Origin: JAAAOZ01 sp964496595
GTDB taxonomy: Bacteria; Chloroflexota; Anaerolineae; B4-G1; SLSP01
Direction of reading: 5' to 3'
Assembly (NCBI GenBank): GCA_964496595.1
Contig: CAZCAI010000164.1
Location: 1-9,784 of the forward strand
DNA: 9,784 nucleotides
The notes beneath the pieces were generated by a model. That model worked only from the letters and a program-made list of their open reading frames with translations, ran no database searches and was not told the origin of the DNA. The position numbers and the translations under genes were made by a program. Positions 1 to 6,128 of this stretch are shown here, one piece after another. Every line of letters begins with the position of its first letter. The first letter of the stretch is position 1.

Positions 1-228
1 CCGTATCTCATCGCCGGGCCAATCCACCGTAATATTTTCGACGGTTTGATACGGGCCGCTCTTGGGAACCATCACTGCTAGATGGACGTCCACATCGGGT
101 TGACTTGTCGTGAGCGCGTAACTTTCTGTAATCTGGTAGCCAACCGACGCGGGGATCAGCAGGAAGGCGCTCAAGGGGCCGATGGATAGCAAGACGATAT
201 AGACGAGCATCCGTAGTATCTTCTTCAT
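1..228 (-). CDS. Partial secreted or membrane-anchored protein (N-terminal 76 codons)
   Basis: The minus-strand frame opens at an ATG and runs off the left edge, so only the N-terminus is visible. Residues 1-5 are basic (MKKIL, then an Arg at 6), followed by a hydrophobic stretch to about residue 30 (LVYIVLLSIGPLSAFLLIP). This is a Sec signal peptide or N-terminal anchor, so the rest should lie outside the membrane. The visible outer part (VDVHLAVMVPKSGPYQTVEN) looks like a beta-strand-rich extracellular segment. I do not recognise the family; a faint resemblance to the N-terminal beta domain of transglutaminase-like secreted proteins is only an impression. It starts 38 bp after the transporter gene on the same strand and probably belongs to that transcript. 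No strong Shine-Dalgarno precedes this ATG. A longer overlapping frame (8-274) lacks the signal peptide and was not chosen. Confidence 0.7.
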   Translation of the reverse strand, partial: MKKILRMLVYIVLLSIGPLSAFLLIPASVGYQITESYALTTSQPDVDVHLAVMVPKSGPYQTVENITVDWPGDEIR

Positions 229-266
229 CTTGTCCGATATCTTTAGTTGATGTCAGAAGCCTGATC

Positions 267-1040
267 TTACCCAAACAGTAATTTGATGGCCATGGCGGCC
301 AACGTGATATTCAATACGATCCGAATGATCCGCTCGCCCTTGGTGATCACGACGTTGGAGCCGATGTAGCCGCCTATCCCGTTGCCGATGGCCAGCAGGC
401 CGCCCAGCCACCAGATGACCTGGCCCTGCGCGGCGAAGATGGCTAAGGCGACTAAGGTATAGCCGCCTTCGATGAAGGCTTTGTGCACATTCACGCGCAC
501 GAGATCCAATCCCAGCACCTTGTGCAGGATGACCATGATGATGAAGCCCACGCCCGCCTGGATGAAGCCGCCGTAGAATCCGGCGATCAACATCAAGGCG
601 TGCGCGGCGATATAGCGCGTGCGCGGCGGCCCGGTTAGCTCCTCCGGCTGTGCGGTCTGGGAGGGCGACGGCGCGGGCGGCGATTTCCGGCGCGACATAA
701 TGATCATCACGCCGATCATCACGCCGGCCAGCACGCGATCAAACCAGGCCCCTGCTAATCTAGTGCCCAAGTACGCGCCCAACGCGGTGCCGGGCAGCGC
801 GCATGCGGTCAACGTCAGGCTCAACGTTAGTTCCGAGTAGCCCTTGCGCAGAAAGCCCCACGTCGCAGCGACGGTCTGCACCAGGATGGCGACGCGATTG
901 GAGCCGTTGACCGATGGCCCACTTATCCCCAGGAAACGCATCGTGGGCATGGTGAGCAATGAGCCGCCGCCGGCGAGCACATTCGTAAAGCCGGCGATGA
1001 CGCCGGCGACCAACAACAACGCGCCTTGCCAAATTTCCAT
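267..1040 (-). CDS. TSUP family (TauE/SafE-type) membrane transporter
   Basis: A 257-residue polytopic membrane protein with the layout of the TSUP/TauE family, which moves sulfite, sulfonates or other small organic anions across the cytoplasmic membrane. There are about eight hydrophobic segments in two related halves. Each half opens with a glycine-rich motif: GFTNVLAGGGSLLTMP (18-33) and GFYGGFIQAGVGFIIMV (154-170). A hydrophilic, proline-rich loop (about 117-142) joins the halves. Length is normal for the family. The start ATG shares its A with the TAA stop of the peptidase gene upstream (TAATG), and a GGAG lies about 7 bases before it inside that gene, so translation is probably coupled. 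The substrate cannot be read from sequence; no sulfur-metabolism gene lies nearby to support sulfite. Confidence 0.88.
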   Translation of the reverse strand: MEIWQGALLLVAGVIAGFTNVLAGGGSLLTMPTMRFLGISGPSVNGSNRVAILVQTVAATWGFLRKGYSELTLSLTLTACALPGTALGAYLGTRLAGAWFDRVLAGVMIGVMIIMSRRKSPPAPSPSQTAQPEELTGPPRTRYIAAHALMLIAGFYGGFIQAGVGFIIMVILHKVLGLDLVRVNVHKAFIEGGYTLVALAIFAAQGQVIWWLGGLLAIGNGIGGYIGSNVVITKGERIIRIVLNITLAAMAIKLLFG

Positions 1041-2566
1041 TATCGCGCTCCGGTTGTTTCGGATAAAGCCGACACGATAAAGTGGGCCACATCGCGCTTG
1101 AGTTGCTCCAACGAGGGTCGGTGGATGTACATCATGTGCCCCGATTCGTAGTAGGTCATCGAGATGTTCTGGCGCAGATCGCGCGGCAGCGGTATGTGAT
1201 TGAAGGTGTACTCTGTGGCGAAGTAGGGCGTCGCCAGATCGAAGTAACCGTTGGCGACGAAGACTTTGAGGTGCGGGTTCTGCGCGATGGCCTGGCGCAG
1301 CGTCTCGGCCACGTCGATGTACTGATTTTGATGCTCGCCGTAGTTCCAGGGCTGGACGCGCCCGGTCAGCACCTCGTAGGGCAGATCGCTCTCGAAGCCC
1401 AACTCGCGGCGCACGTAGTCGTTCAGCATCGAAGAGAACGGCCCCTGGATCGTGGCGTAGCTGGGATCGAACTCCGGCTTGTCGCCCACGGCGTCCCGGT
1501 CGAAGCCGGTGAGGCGCGCGTCTAAGCGCCCGACGACCTGGCGCTGATCGCGCATTAACTCCTTGGTGAAGCGGTGAATCTCCAGGCGCAGGTCGGCGCG
1601 ATCCACATACTCCTCCGAGATCCCGGTGTAGCGCGCGACCTGCGCCGCGATCTCCTGGCGCTCGTCCTCGGGCAGCGCGGCGCCGCGCATCAGGGCCGGC
1701 GTGTAGCGCTCGATGGCGAAGGCCTCGACCTCGTCCAACGTGCGGCGTAGGTCGGCTTGCAGCTCCTCGTCAAGCCGCCGATGATACCACGCGGTCGCGG
1801 CGTAGGTCGGCAGGAAGAGGGCGTAGGGCAGATCGTTGCCCGTGTGGAAGCGCAGGCTCTGGAAGTTGAGCACGGTCGAGATCAACATCACGCCGTTGAG
1901 ATACATCCCGTGGCGCTGCTGGAGATGGCCGGCCAGGCCGGCGGCGCGCGTCGTGCCGTAGCTCTCGCCGATCAAGAACTTGGGCGAGGCCCAGCGCTCG
2001 AAGCGCGAGGTGTAGAGGCGGATGAACTCGCCCACCGATTCGATGTCCTTCTGGAAGGCGTGGAACTCCTTGGCCTCTTCCTCCCGCGTGGCGCGGCTGT
2101 AGCCCGTGCTCACCGGATCGATGAAGACCAGGTCGCTGACGTCCAACAAGGACGCGGCGTTGTCCACCAATCGATACGGGGGCGGAGGCAGACGGCCTTC
2201 TTCGCCCGCCATCTCCACGCGGCGCGGGCCGAGCAGCCCCAGATGGAGCCAGACGGAGGAGGAGCCAGGCCCGCCGTTGAACGCGAAGGTGATCGGGCGC
2301 GAGGCGACTGGTAAATCTTCCTCGTCGTCGCTGGCGCTCTCGCGCGTGTACGCCGTGAAGAAGAACGACGCCTTGGGCGTGCCATCCTCCTCTTTCTGCA
2401 CGAGCGTGCCCGCTGTGGCGGTGTACGCGATTTCCTCCCCGCCGATGACGACGCGGTGATGCGTCACCGACAGTTCATCGTGGACTTTCAGGTCGTCCTT
2501 TGAGGTTCCGTTTCCATTCGATTCCGGGCGCGATATTTCTTCTGCGTATGATTTCTTTTTGTTCAT
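1040..2566 (-). CDS. Serine carboxypeptidase-like protein, peptidase family S10
   Basis: A 508-residue alpha/beta-hydrolase of the S10 (serine carboxypeptidase) family, which removes C-terminal residues from peptides. The hallmarks are in order: the oxyanion-region motif FNGGPGSSS (96-104), nucleophile Ser202 in IGESYG (199-204), Asp443 in ANGYFDLATP (438-447), and His477 in ESGHMMYIH (474-482). The triad is complete, so it should be active. No signal peptide is seen: the N-terminus is Lys/Glu/Asn-rich and hydrophilic to about residue 35, unlike the vacuolar or secreted eukaryotic members, so a cytoplasmic location is inferred. The nearest Shine-Dalgarno, AGGAGA at 2579-2584, sits 12 bases before the ATG, which is rather far; no better start is visible. 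It heads the peptidase-transporter-anchored protein run. Possible substrates are small acidic-to-neutral peptides, but specificity cannot be inferred. Confidence 0.92.
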   Translation of the reverse strand: MNKKKSYAEEISRPESNGNGTSKDDLKVHDELSVTHHRVVIGGEEIAYTATAGTLVQKEEDGTPKASFFFTAYTRESASDDEEDLPVASRPITFAFNGGPGSSSVWLHLGLLGPRRVEMAGEEGRLPPPPYRLVDNAASLLDVSDLVFIDPVSTGYSRATREEEAKEFHAFQKDIESVGEFIRLYTSRFERWASPKFLIGESYGTTRAAGLAGHLQQRHGMYLNGVMLISTVLNFQSLRFHTGNDLPYALFLPTYAATAWYHRRLDEELQADLRRTLDEVEAFAIERYTPALMRGAALPEDERQEIAAQVARYTGISEEYVDRADLRLEIHRFTKELMRDQRQVVGRLDARLTGFDRDAVGDKPEFDPSYATIQGPFSSMLNDYVRRELGFESDLPYEVLTGRVQPWNYGEHQNQYIDVAETLRQAIAQNPHLKVFVANGYFDLATPYFATEYTFNHIPLPRDLRQNISMTYYESGHMMYIHRPSLEQLKRDVAHFIVSALSETTGAR

Positions 2567-2635
2567 TGTGGGTGGTTGTCTCCTGTGTGGGTAGTTTAAA
2601 GTTGCAAGTTATTTACTGTTATCCCCTAATCGCTC

Positions 2636-2690
2636 GGCGTGGATCGCTAGATCCACGCCTATTAGTGTAAAGGCGTGGATTTGGCAATCC
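2636..2690. repeat. Three-armed inverted repeat (REP-like palindromic cluster)
   Basis: The 9-mer GGCGTGGAT occurs at 2636-2644, as its exact complement at 2651-2659, and again at 2672-2680. The middle arm can pair with either flank: a 9-bp stem with a 6-base loop, or a 10-bp stem (2651-2660 with 2671-2680) with a 10-base loop. A third small hairpin, GGATT-TGGC-AATCC, follows at 2677-2690 and shares bases with the last arm. It lies between the oxidoreductase stop and the peptidase start. No run of T follows on either strand, so it is not a standard intrinsic terminator. It resembles a dispersed intergenic palindromic repeat, or an RNA that blocks 3' decay; both are inference. Confidence 0.7.
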
Positions 2691-2717
2691 CCTTTGAGCT
2701 TCTGGTTTGGTAGATCT

Positions 2718-3908
2718 CTATTTCGCTGCCAACAAAGCTTGCGCTTCCTCCGGCGTCATCGCCTGGCGCTCGGAGATCATCGGCTCCAGTTGCCTGGCCA
2801 GATCCCTGGCGTTGATGGCGATAGCGCCGACGATGTGGCCCGCGTGCAGGACGATCTTCTTGTAGATGCTGGCCTCGCGATCCAGGCGCCGAATTTCGGT
2901 GTAGGCGTCGTCGTCCTCCGGCGGATGCACCTCGCCGATGGAGGCGACGTCGATCCCGACGACTTTGAGCGTGGTCGCGGGCGCGATGACGTCGTAGTGT
3001 GCTTCCTCGCCGGCCATGTTCGCCGCCGCGATGCGCGCTTGCGCCTGTGCAAGCGGCGCGATGGCCCAGTAGTGGCCCTCGTACACGGCGTCGTCGCCGG
3101 CCGCGTAGATATCGGGCGCGCTGGTCGCCATCCGATCATTGACCACGATGCCACGATCTACCTCCAGCCCGGCGTCCTGCGCCAGCCCCGTGTTGCATCG
3201 CACGCCGGCGGTCACGACGATCAGCCCGGCGGGGAATTCGCGCCCGTCGGCCAGCCTGGCACCGGTGGCGCGTTCTGCGCCTGGAAATTCGACCGTCTTA
3301 GCATCGACCACGACCTTGACGCCCAGCGACTCGACGAAATCCTGCAACACCTCCGCGCCCTCGACATCTAATTGGCGCGGCAGCAGGCGCGGGAAGTACT
3401 CCAGCACGGTCAGATCGTTGCAGTATTGCTGAAGCCCGCGCGCGGCCTCCAGGCCCAGCAACCCGCCGCCGATGACTAATGTCTTCTGGCAGGCGCGGGC
3501 GACCTCAATCAGCTCCAGCGTGTCATCCAACGTGCGCCAGGTGTAGATGCCGGGCTTATGCACGCCTGCGATGGGCGGGCGCGCGGGATGGCTGCCGATG
3601 GCGATCAGCAGCTTGTCGTAGCTGACTTGCTCCGCGCCCGCCACGGTGATCGTCTTCTCCTCAGGATGGATCGCGGTCACGGGGGCGTCCAAATGGACGT
3701 GAATGCCGCGCTGCTCGTACCAATCCACGCCGCGCCGGATCAAGCGATCTTGGGAAATCCGCCCGGCCAAAAACTCGGTCAACATCGGCCGATAGTAATA
3801 GGGGTGCGACTCATCCGAGTACACATCGATCTCGCCGATATTTCTGCCGGCCAGATCCAAGGCCGCCGTCATACCGGCGACGCCGCCGCCAACGATGACA
3901 AAACGCAT
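2718..3908 (-). CDS. FAD-dependent NAD(P)H oxidoreductase, NirB/rubredoxin-reductase type
   Basis: A 396-residue flavoprotein of the pyridine nucleotide-disulfide oxidoreductase superfamily. It should pass electrons from NAD(P)H through FAD to a partner such as rubredoxin or ferredoxin, or to a small acceptor. An N-terminal FAD dinucleotide fold shows MRFVIVGGGVAGM (1-13). The ATG-like motif LLIAIGSHPARPP (100-112) and the second, NAD(P)-binding fold TLVIGGGLLGLEAA (143-156) follow. The FAD-closing motif is DIYAAGDDAVYEG (266-278). YYYRPMLTEFLAG (37-49) and LKVVGIDVASIG (314-325) match the NirB N-terminal/rubredoxin-reductase subgroup rather than disulfide reductases. No redox CxxxxC pair and no fused rubredoxin or siroheme domain is present, so the partner must be a separate protein, not visible here. 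AAGGAGA at 3914-3920 sets the start. Exact acceptor unknown. Confidence 0.88.
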   Translation of the reverse strand: MRFVIVGGGVAGMTAALDLAGRNIGEIDVYSDESHPYYYRPMLTEFLAGRISQDRLIRRGVDWYEQRGIHVHLDAPVTAIHPEEKTITVAGAEQVSYDKLLIAIGSHPARPPIAGVHKPGIYTWRTLDDTLELIEVARACQKTLVIGGGLLGLEAARGLQQYCNDLTVLEYFPRLLPRQLDVEGAEVLQDFVESLGVKVVVDAKTVEFPGAERATGARLADGREFPAGLIVVTAGVRCNTGLAQDAGLEVDRGIVVNDRMATSAPDIYAAGDDAVYEGHYWAIAPLAQAQARIAAANMAGEEAHYDVIAPATTLKVVGIDVASIGEVHPPEDDDAYTEIRRLDREASIYKKIVLHAGHIVGAIAINARDLARQLEPMISERQAMTPEEAQALLAAK

Positions 3909-3983
3909 GGCTTTCTCCTTTAAGTTGCTAAGCTGCTAAGTAATCTTCGGGGAATGTTACGAGGTATTTTACACGAAAGCGAT

Positions 3984-4026
3984 AAAAGAAAAAGAGAGCG
4001 CCCGCGAGGATGATCGCGGGCGCTCT
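3984..4026 (-). terminator. Intrinsic terminator of lexA
   Basis: A perfect 13-bp stem (AGAGCGCCCGCGA at 3995-4007 with its complement at 4014-4026) and a 6-base loop stand 35 bp beyond the lexA stop. On the minus strand the stem is followed by CTTTTTCTTTTAT. The layout is a textbook Rho-independent terminator, and it separates lexA from the oxidoreductase gene. Confidence 0.9.
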
Positions 4027-4061
4027 AGGCTGAAAGTGATCAACCAGATGCAATGGGCTTT

Positions 4062-4742
4062 TTAGTGGATGCCGCCTCGTTTTTCCAAGTTGCGGATGAC
4101 CATCACGACCTTACCCTTGATCTGAACATCGTCGGCGGGCACGTGGATGGGCTTCATCGTGGGATTCGCGGGCATCAGGCGGACGTTGGGTGAGCCTTCG
4201 TCGCGGTAGACTTTTTTGAGCGTGGCTTCGCCGCCGTTGCTATCGATCCAGACCGCCGCCATCTCGCCGTTGTTGACGGTCTCCTGCGGGCGCAAGAGGA
4301 TCAGATCGCCATCGCTGACTAACGCATCGATCATCGAATTGCCCTCAACCTTGAGCGCAAAGAGGTCATCGGGTTCGCGGCTCAGGAGCGCGCGGTTGAC
4401 CTCCACAGTCTCGGTGCCGGGCAGCGGTTCCACGGGGATCGGTTCGCTGGCGACGATGTAGCCCAAGAAGGGAATGGAGAGCATCTCATCGTCCTCAGGG
4501 AGTGTCATCACGTCGAAGGAGGGCGCGAGACGGATACCGCGCGAGACGCCCGGCTCGCGGGCGAGGATGCCGCGTTCCTCCAGGCGCTTGAGGTAATAGG
4601 TGACCAATGAGGTGGAGGTGATCGCCGCTCCCTCTCCGATTTCCCGCACGGTGGGGGGGCGCCCGTGCCGTTGCATATAATTTTGGATAAAGGTCAGAAC
4701 TCTTTTCTGGCGCTTGGGTAATTTCGCGGTTTTTGCTGTCAT
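4062..4742 (-). CDS. lexA: LexA repressor, SOS regulator with autocleaving S24 domain
   Basis: LexA represses DNA-damage genes and cleaves itself when RecA filaments form. The 226-residue protein has an N-terminal winged helix-turn-helix (about 8-72; TVREIGEGA 31-39 and recognition helix STSLVTYYLKRLEERG 43-58). A linker and the peptidase S24 domain follow, with nucleophile Ser136 in KVEGNSMIDA (131-140) and catalytic Lys176 in ATLKKVY (173-179). The cleavage region reads IPFLGYIVASEPIPV (90-104): Ala98-Ser99 stands where Ala-Gly is usual. I place the start at 4742 rather than at an ATG 60 bp upstream, because AAGGAGG (4749-4755) lies 6 bases before it and the next residues align with LexA N-termini. 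The longer version would also begin among the promoter-proximal repeats. It is monocistronic, with its own promoter and terminator. The promoter carries an SOS-box-like sequence, implying autoregulation. Confidence 0.95.
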   Translation of the reverse strand: MTAKTAKLPKRQKRVLTFIQNYMQRHGRPPTVREIGEGAAITSTSLVTYYLKRLEERGILAREPGVSRGIRLAPSFDVMTLPEDDEMLSIPFLGYIVASEPIPVEPLPGTETVEVNRALLSREPDDLFALKVEGNSMIDALVSDGDLILLRPQETVNNGEMAAVWIDSNGGEATLKKVYRDEGSPNVRLMPANPTMKPIHVPADDVQIKGKVVMVIRNLEKRGGIH

Positions 4743-4794
4743 GATGGGCCTCCTTGGTCGAGAATGGGTAAGAATGGTAAAAATATTGAATGTA

Positions 4795-4824
4795 TATCCC
4801 AAACTATCCCAATTTATCCCAATT
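4795..4824. repeat. Three 10-bp direct repeats (TATCCCAAWY) at the lexA start-site region
   Basis: Three adjacent copies read TATCCCAAAC, TATCCCAATT, TATCCCAATT, starting at 4795, 4805 and 4815. The spacing is exactly one helical turn. They touch the -10 box (4822-4827) and cover the predicted transcription start and first 20 bases of the lexA leader. Further into the leader two more 10-bp copies of another sequence, AGAATGGGTA / AGAATGGTAA, lie at 4761-4780. Such phased repeats often bind a multimeric regulator; the binder is not known. Confidence 0.7.
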
Positions 4825-4850
4825 ATAATCGCACATTTGTTCTATGTCAA
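4822..4850 (-). promoter_or_regulatory. lexA promoter: consensus sigma70 with SOS-box-like operator in the spacer
   Basis: On the minus strand an exact TTGACA (4845-4850) is followed by a 17-bp spacer and an exact TATAAT (4822-4827). Inside and next to the spacer, 4830-4843 read AGAACAAATGTGCG. This fits the Bacillus-type LexA box (CGAAC-N4-GTTCG) except at the first base and at one base of the GTTC half. A repressor bound there would block the polymerase directly. The start site should fall near 4815, giving a leader of about 70 bases. Confidence 0.8.
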
Positions 4851-4860
4851 GAGGGAATTT

Positions 4861-4900
4861 GAGAAAAGCCCCGTGGGATTTTCGAAAATCCCACGGGGCT
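4861..4900 (-). terminator. Intrinsic terminator of lplA
   Basis: A 34-nt perfect palindrome (4867-4900; arms AGCCCCGTGGGATTTT and complement around CG) stands 29 bp past the lplA stop. On the minus strand it is followed by TTTCTC, so the tract is short (TTTT including the last stem base). The lexA -35 box begins only 17 bp further on, so the terminator insulates lexA from lplA read-through. Confidence 0.82.
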
Positions 4901-4929
4901 GTGGTGCGGCGGATGCGCTGCGGTTCAGG

Positions 4930-5913
4930 TCAGAAGAGAAGGTTGACAAACTCAGCGGTGGTCAATCCGCCAAAGTAAGGGGAGATATCTATGTCCTCAA
5001 GCGTGGCGGCGACGGCGGCTTGATCGTAGCGCACGCCCTCCAACTTTGCTTCGATGTCGCGCACCTCGCCCTCGCCCAGGAAATCGCCGTAGATTTTGAG
5101 GTGCTCGATCTCGCCGCGTTCTACATCGATGCACACATCGACCTCGCCGATGGGGAAGCGGTGGGTCTTTCGAACATTGAACTTGGGCGAGCGACCGTAG
5201 TTCCAATCCCAGTTGGCGTAGCGTTGCTCCGAGATCTTGTGGATCTGCGCCCAATCATCTTCTGTGAGCTTGTAGGAGGGGAAATCGCGCTCGCGATCAA
5301 AGACGCCCTGCAAGATCCGCTGCTTGAAGGTGAGAATATCGAGCGGCTCATCCAAAAACTCGGTGATGTTGGCGACGCGACTGCGCACCGACTTCAGCCC
5401 CTTGGATGTGATCTTGCTCTGGCTGACGTTGAGCGCGGCGACGACATCCTCCAGCGTCGTATCGAAGAGGAGCGTGCCGTGGCTGAACATCCGCTCGCCG
5501 CGCCGATATTGGGCGTTGCCAGAGACCTTGCGCCCGTTGACTAAGATGTCGTTCCGGCCGCTGAGTTCGGCGGGCACGCCCAGATCGTGCAGTACATCGA
5601 TCACGGGCCGGGTGAATTTGGCGAAGTTCTGGAAGCTCCCCGGTTCATCCCGCGTGATGAAGCTGAAGTTGAGATTCCCCAGATCGTGATAGACGGCCCC
5701 GCCGCCAGAGAGCCGCCGCACCACGTGGATGCCGTGCTCCTGCACGTAGGGATAGTTGATCTCTTCCATCGTGTTCTGGTTGCGTCCGATGATGATCGAT
5801 GGCGCGTTGATGTAGAAGAGGAGGATCGTCTGTTCTTTGGTGCGGAGCAGATATTCCTCAATCGCCAGGTTGATGCGCGGATCGGTGATGTTTTCATTGT
5901 CGACATAGATCAT
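4930..5913 (-). CDS. lplA: Lipoate-protein ligase A
   Basis: This cytoplasmic enzyme activates free lipoate with ATP and attaches it to lysines of lipoyl-domain proteins (pyruvate and 2-oxoglutarate dehydrogenase E2, GcvH). The 327 residues match the family length. Motifs in order: GRNQN (43-47), the lipoate-binding loop RRLSGGGAVYHDLGNLNFSF (66-85), NDILVNGRKVSGNAQYR (121-137) with the expected catalytic Lys129, and FSHGTLLFDT (143-152). A C-terminal accessory domain starts near 215 and carries the NWDWNYGRSPKF signature (234-245). It is therefore the full two-domain ligase rather than an octanoyltransferase (LipB/LipM). AAGGAG at 5922-5927 lies 8 bases before the ATG. A nearer ATG at 5916-5918 hits a stop in two codons. 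No lipA or glycine-cleavage gene is adjacent; it appears monocistronic, divergent from the DUF711 gene. Confidence 0.95.
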   Translation of the reverse strand: MIYVDNENITDPRINLAIEEYLLRTKEQTILLFYINAPSIIIGRNQNTMEEINYPYVQEHGIHVVRRLSGGGAVYHDLGNLNFSFITRDEPGSFQNFAKFTRPVIDVLHDLGVPAELSGRNDILVNGRKVSGNAQYRRGERMFSHGTLLFDTTLEDVVAALNVSQSKITSKGLKSVRSRVANITEFLDEPLDILTFKQRILQGVFDRERDFPSYKLTEDDWAQIHKISEQRYANWDWNYGRSPKFNVRKTHRFPIGEVDVCIDVERGEIEHLKIYGDFLGEGEVRDIEAKLEGVRYDQAAVAATLEDIDISPYFGGLTTAEFVNLLF

Positions 5914-6011
5914 TGCATTTTCTCCTTAAGAATAAGTTGAATGTTTTGAGTTGCAAGTTGAAAGTTAAAAACTTGGAGCGAAGAGCTTTTCTTTGCCCTC
6001 TGCCTCCTGCC

Positions 6012-6039
6012 AGTGTACCCTAATTGATGGGCGTTTCAA
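6012..6039 (-). promoter_or_regulatory. Candidate lplA promoter
   Basis: On the minus strand, TTGAAA (6034-6039), a 16-bp spacer and TACACT (6012-6017) resemble a sigma70 promoter, with 5 of 6 and 4 of 6 consensus bases. It would give a leader of about 90 bases containing an AT-rich series of AACTT/CAACT words (5940-5975). It lies back to back with the promoter of the plus-strand gene. Confidence 0.5.
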
Positions 6040-6051
6040 CCGTTTGTCTAT

Positions 6052-6079
6052 TTGTCTAAATGAAGGGCGCCGATATACT
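6052..6079 (+). promoter_or_regulatory. Candidate promoter of the DUF711 gene
   Basis: TTGTCT (6052-6057), a 16-bp spacer and TATACT (6074-6079) form a sigma70-like promoter about 50 bp before the GTG start. The -35 region sits in a tandem 8-bp duplication, TTTGTCTA at 6043-6050 and 6051-6058, which could also be a regulator site. Confidence 0.5.
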
Positions 6080-6128
6080 GAAGTTCATTCATAGCTAACT
6101 CAAGCAACCCAAAAACGAGGAGGTTCGT

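Noticed and set aside
8..274. An 88-codon minus-strand frame at the left edge
   Set aside because: It overlaps the transporter stop and the partial gene in another frame. Only the frame starting at 228 has a signal peptide and continues past the edge.
1757..2314. Plus-strand frames opposite the S10 peptidase gene (also 1082-1525 and 2106-2459)
   Set aside because: They carry no recognisable motif and mirror the codon bias of the peptidase, whose triad is complete.
3966..3994. TAAAAT as a -10 box for the oxidoreductase gene
   Set aside because: The only -35 candidate at the right distance is the T-run of the lexA terminator; there is no TGn extension.
4743..4802. A 20-residue N-terminal extension of LexA from an upstream ATG
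   Set aside because: The strong Shine-Dalgarno is placed for the ATG at 4742, and the extension is encoded by leader repeats.
4714..5544. A 276-codon plus-strand open frame across the lplA region
   Set aside because: It lies antisense to lplA, whose motifs are unmistakable, and begins inside the lexA start region; GC-rich third positions keep the opposite frame open.
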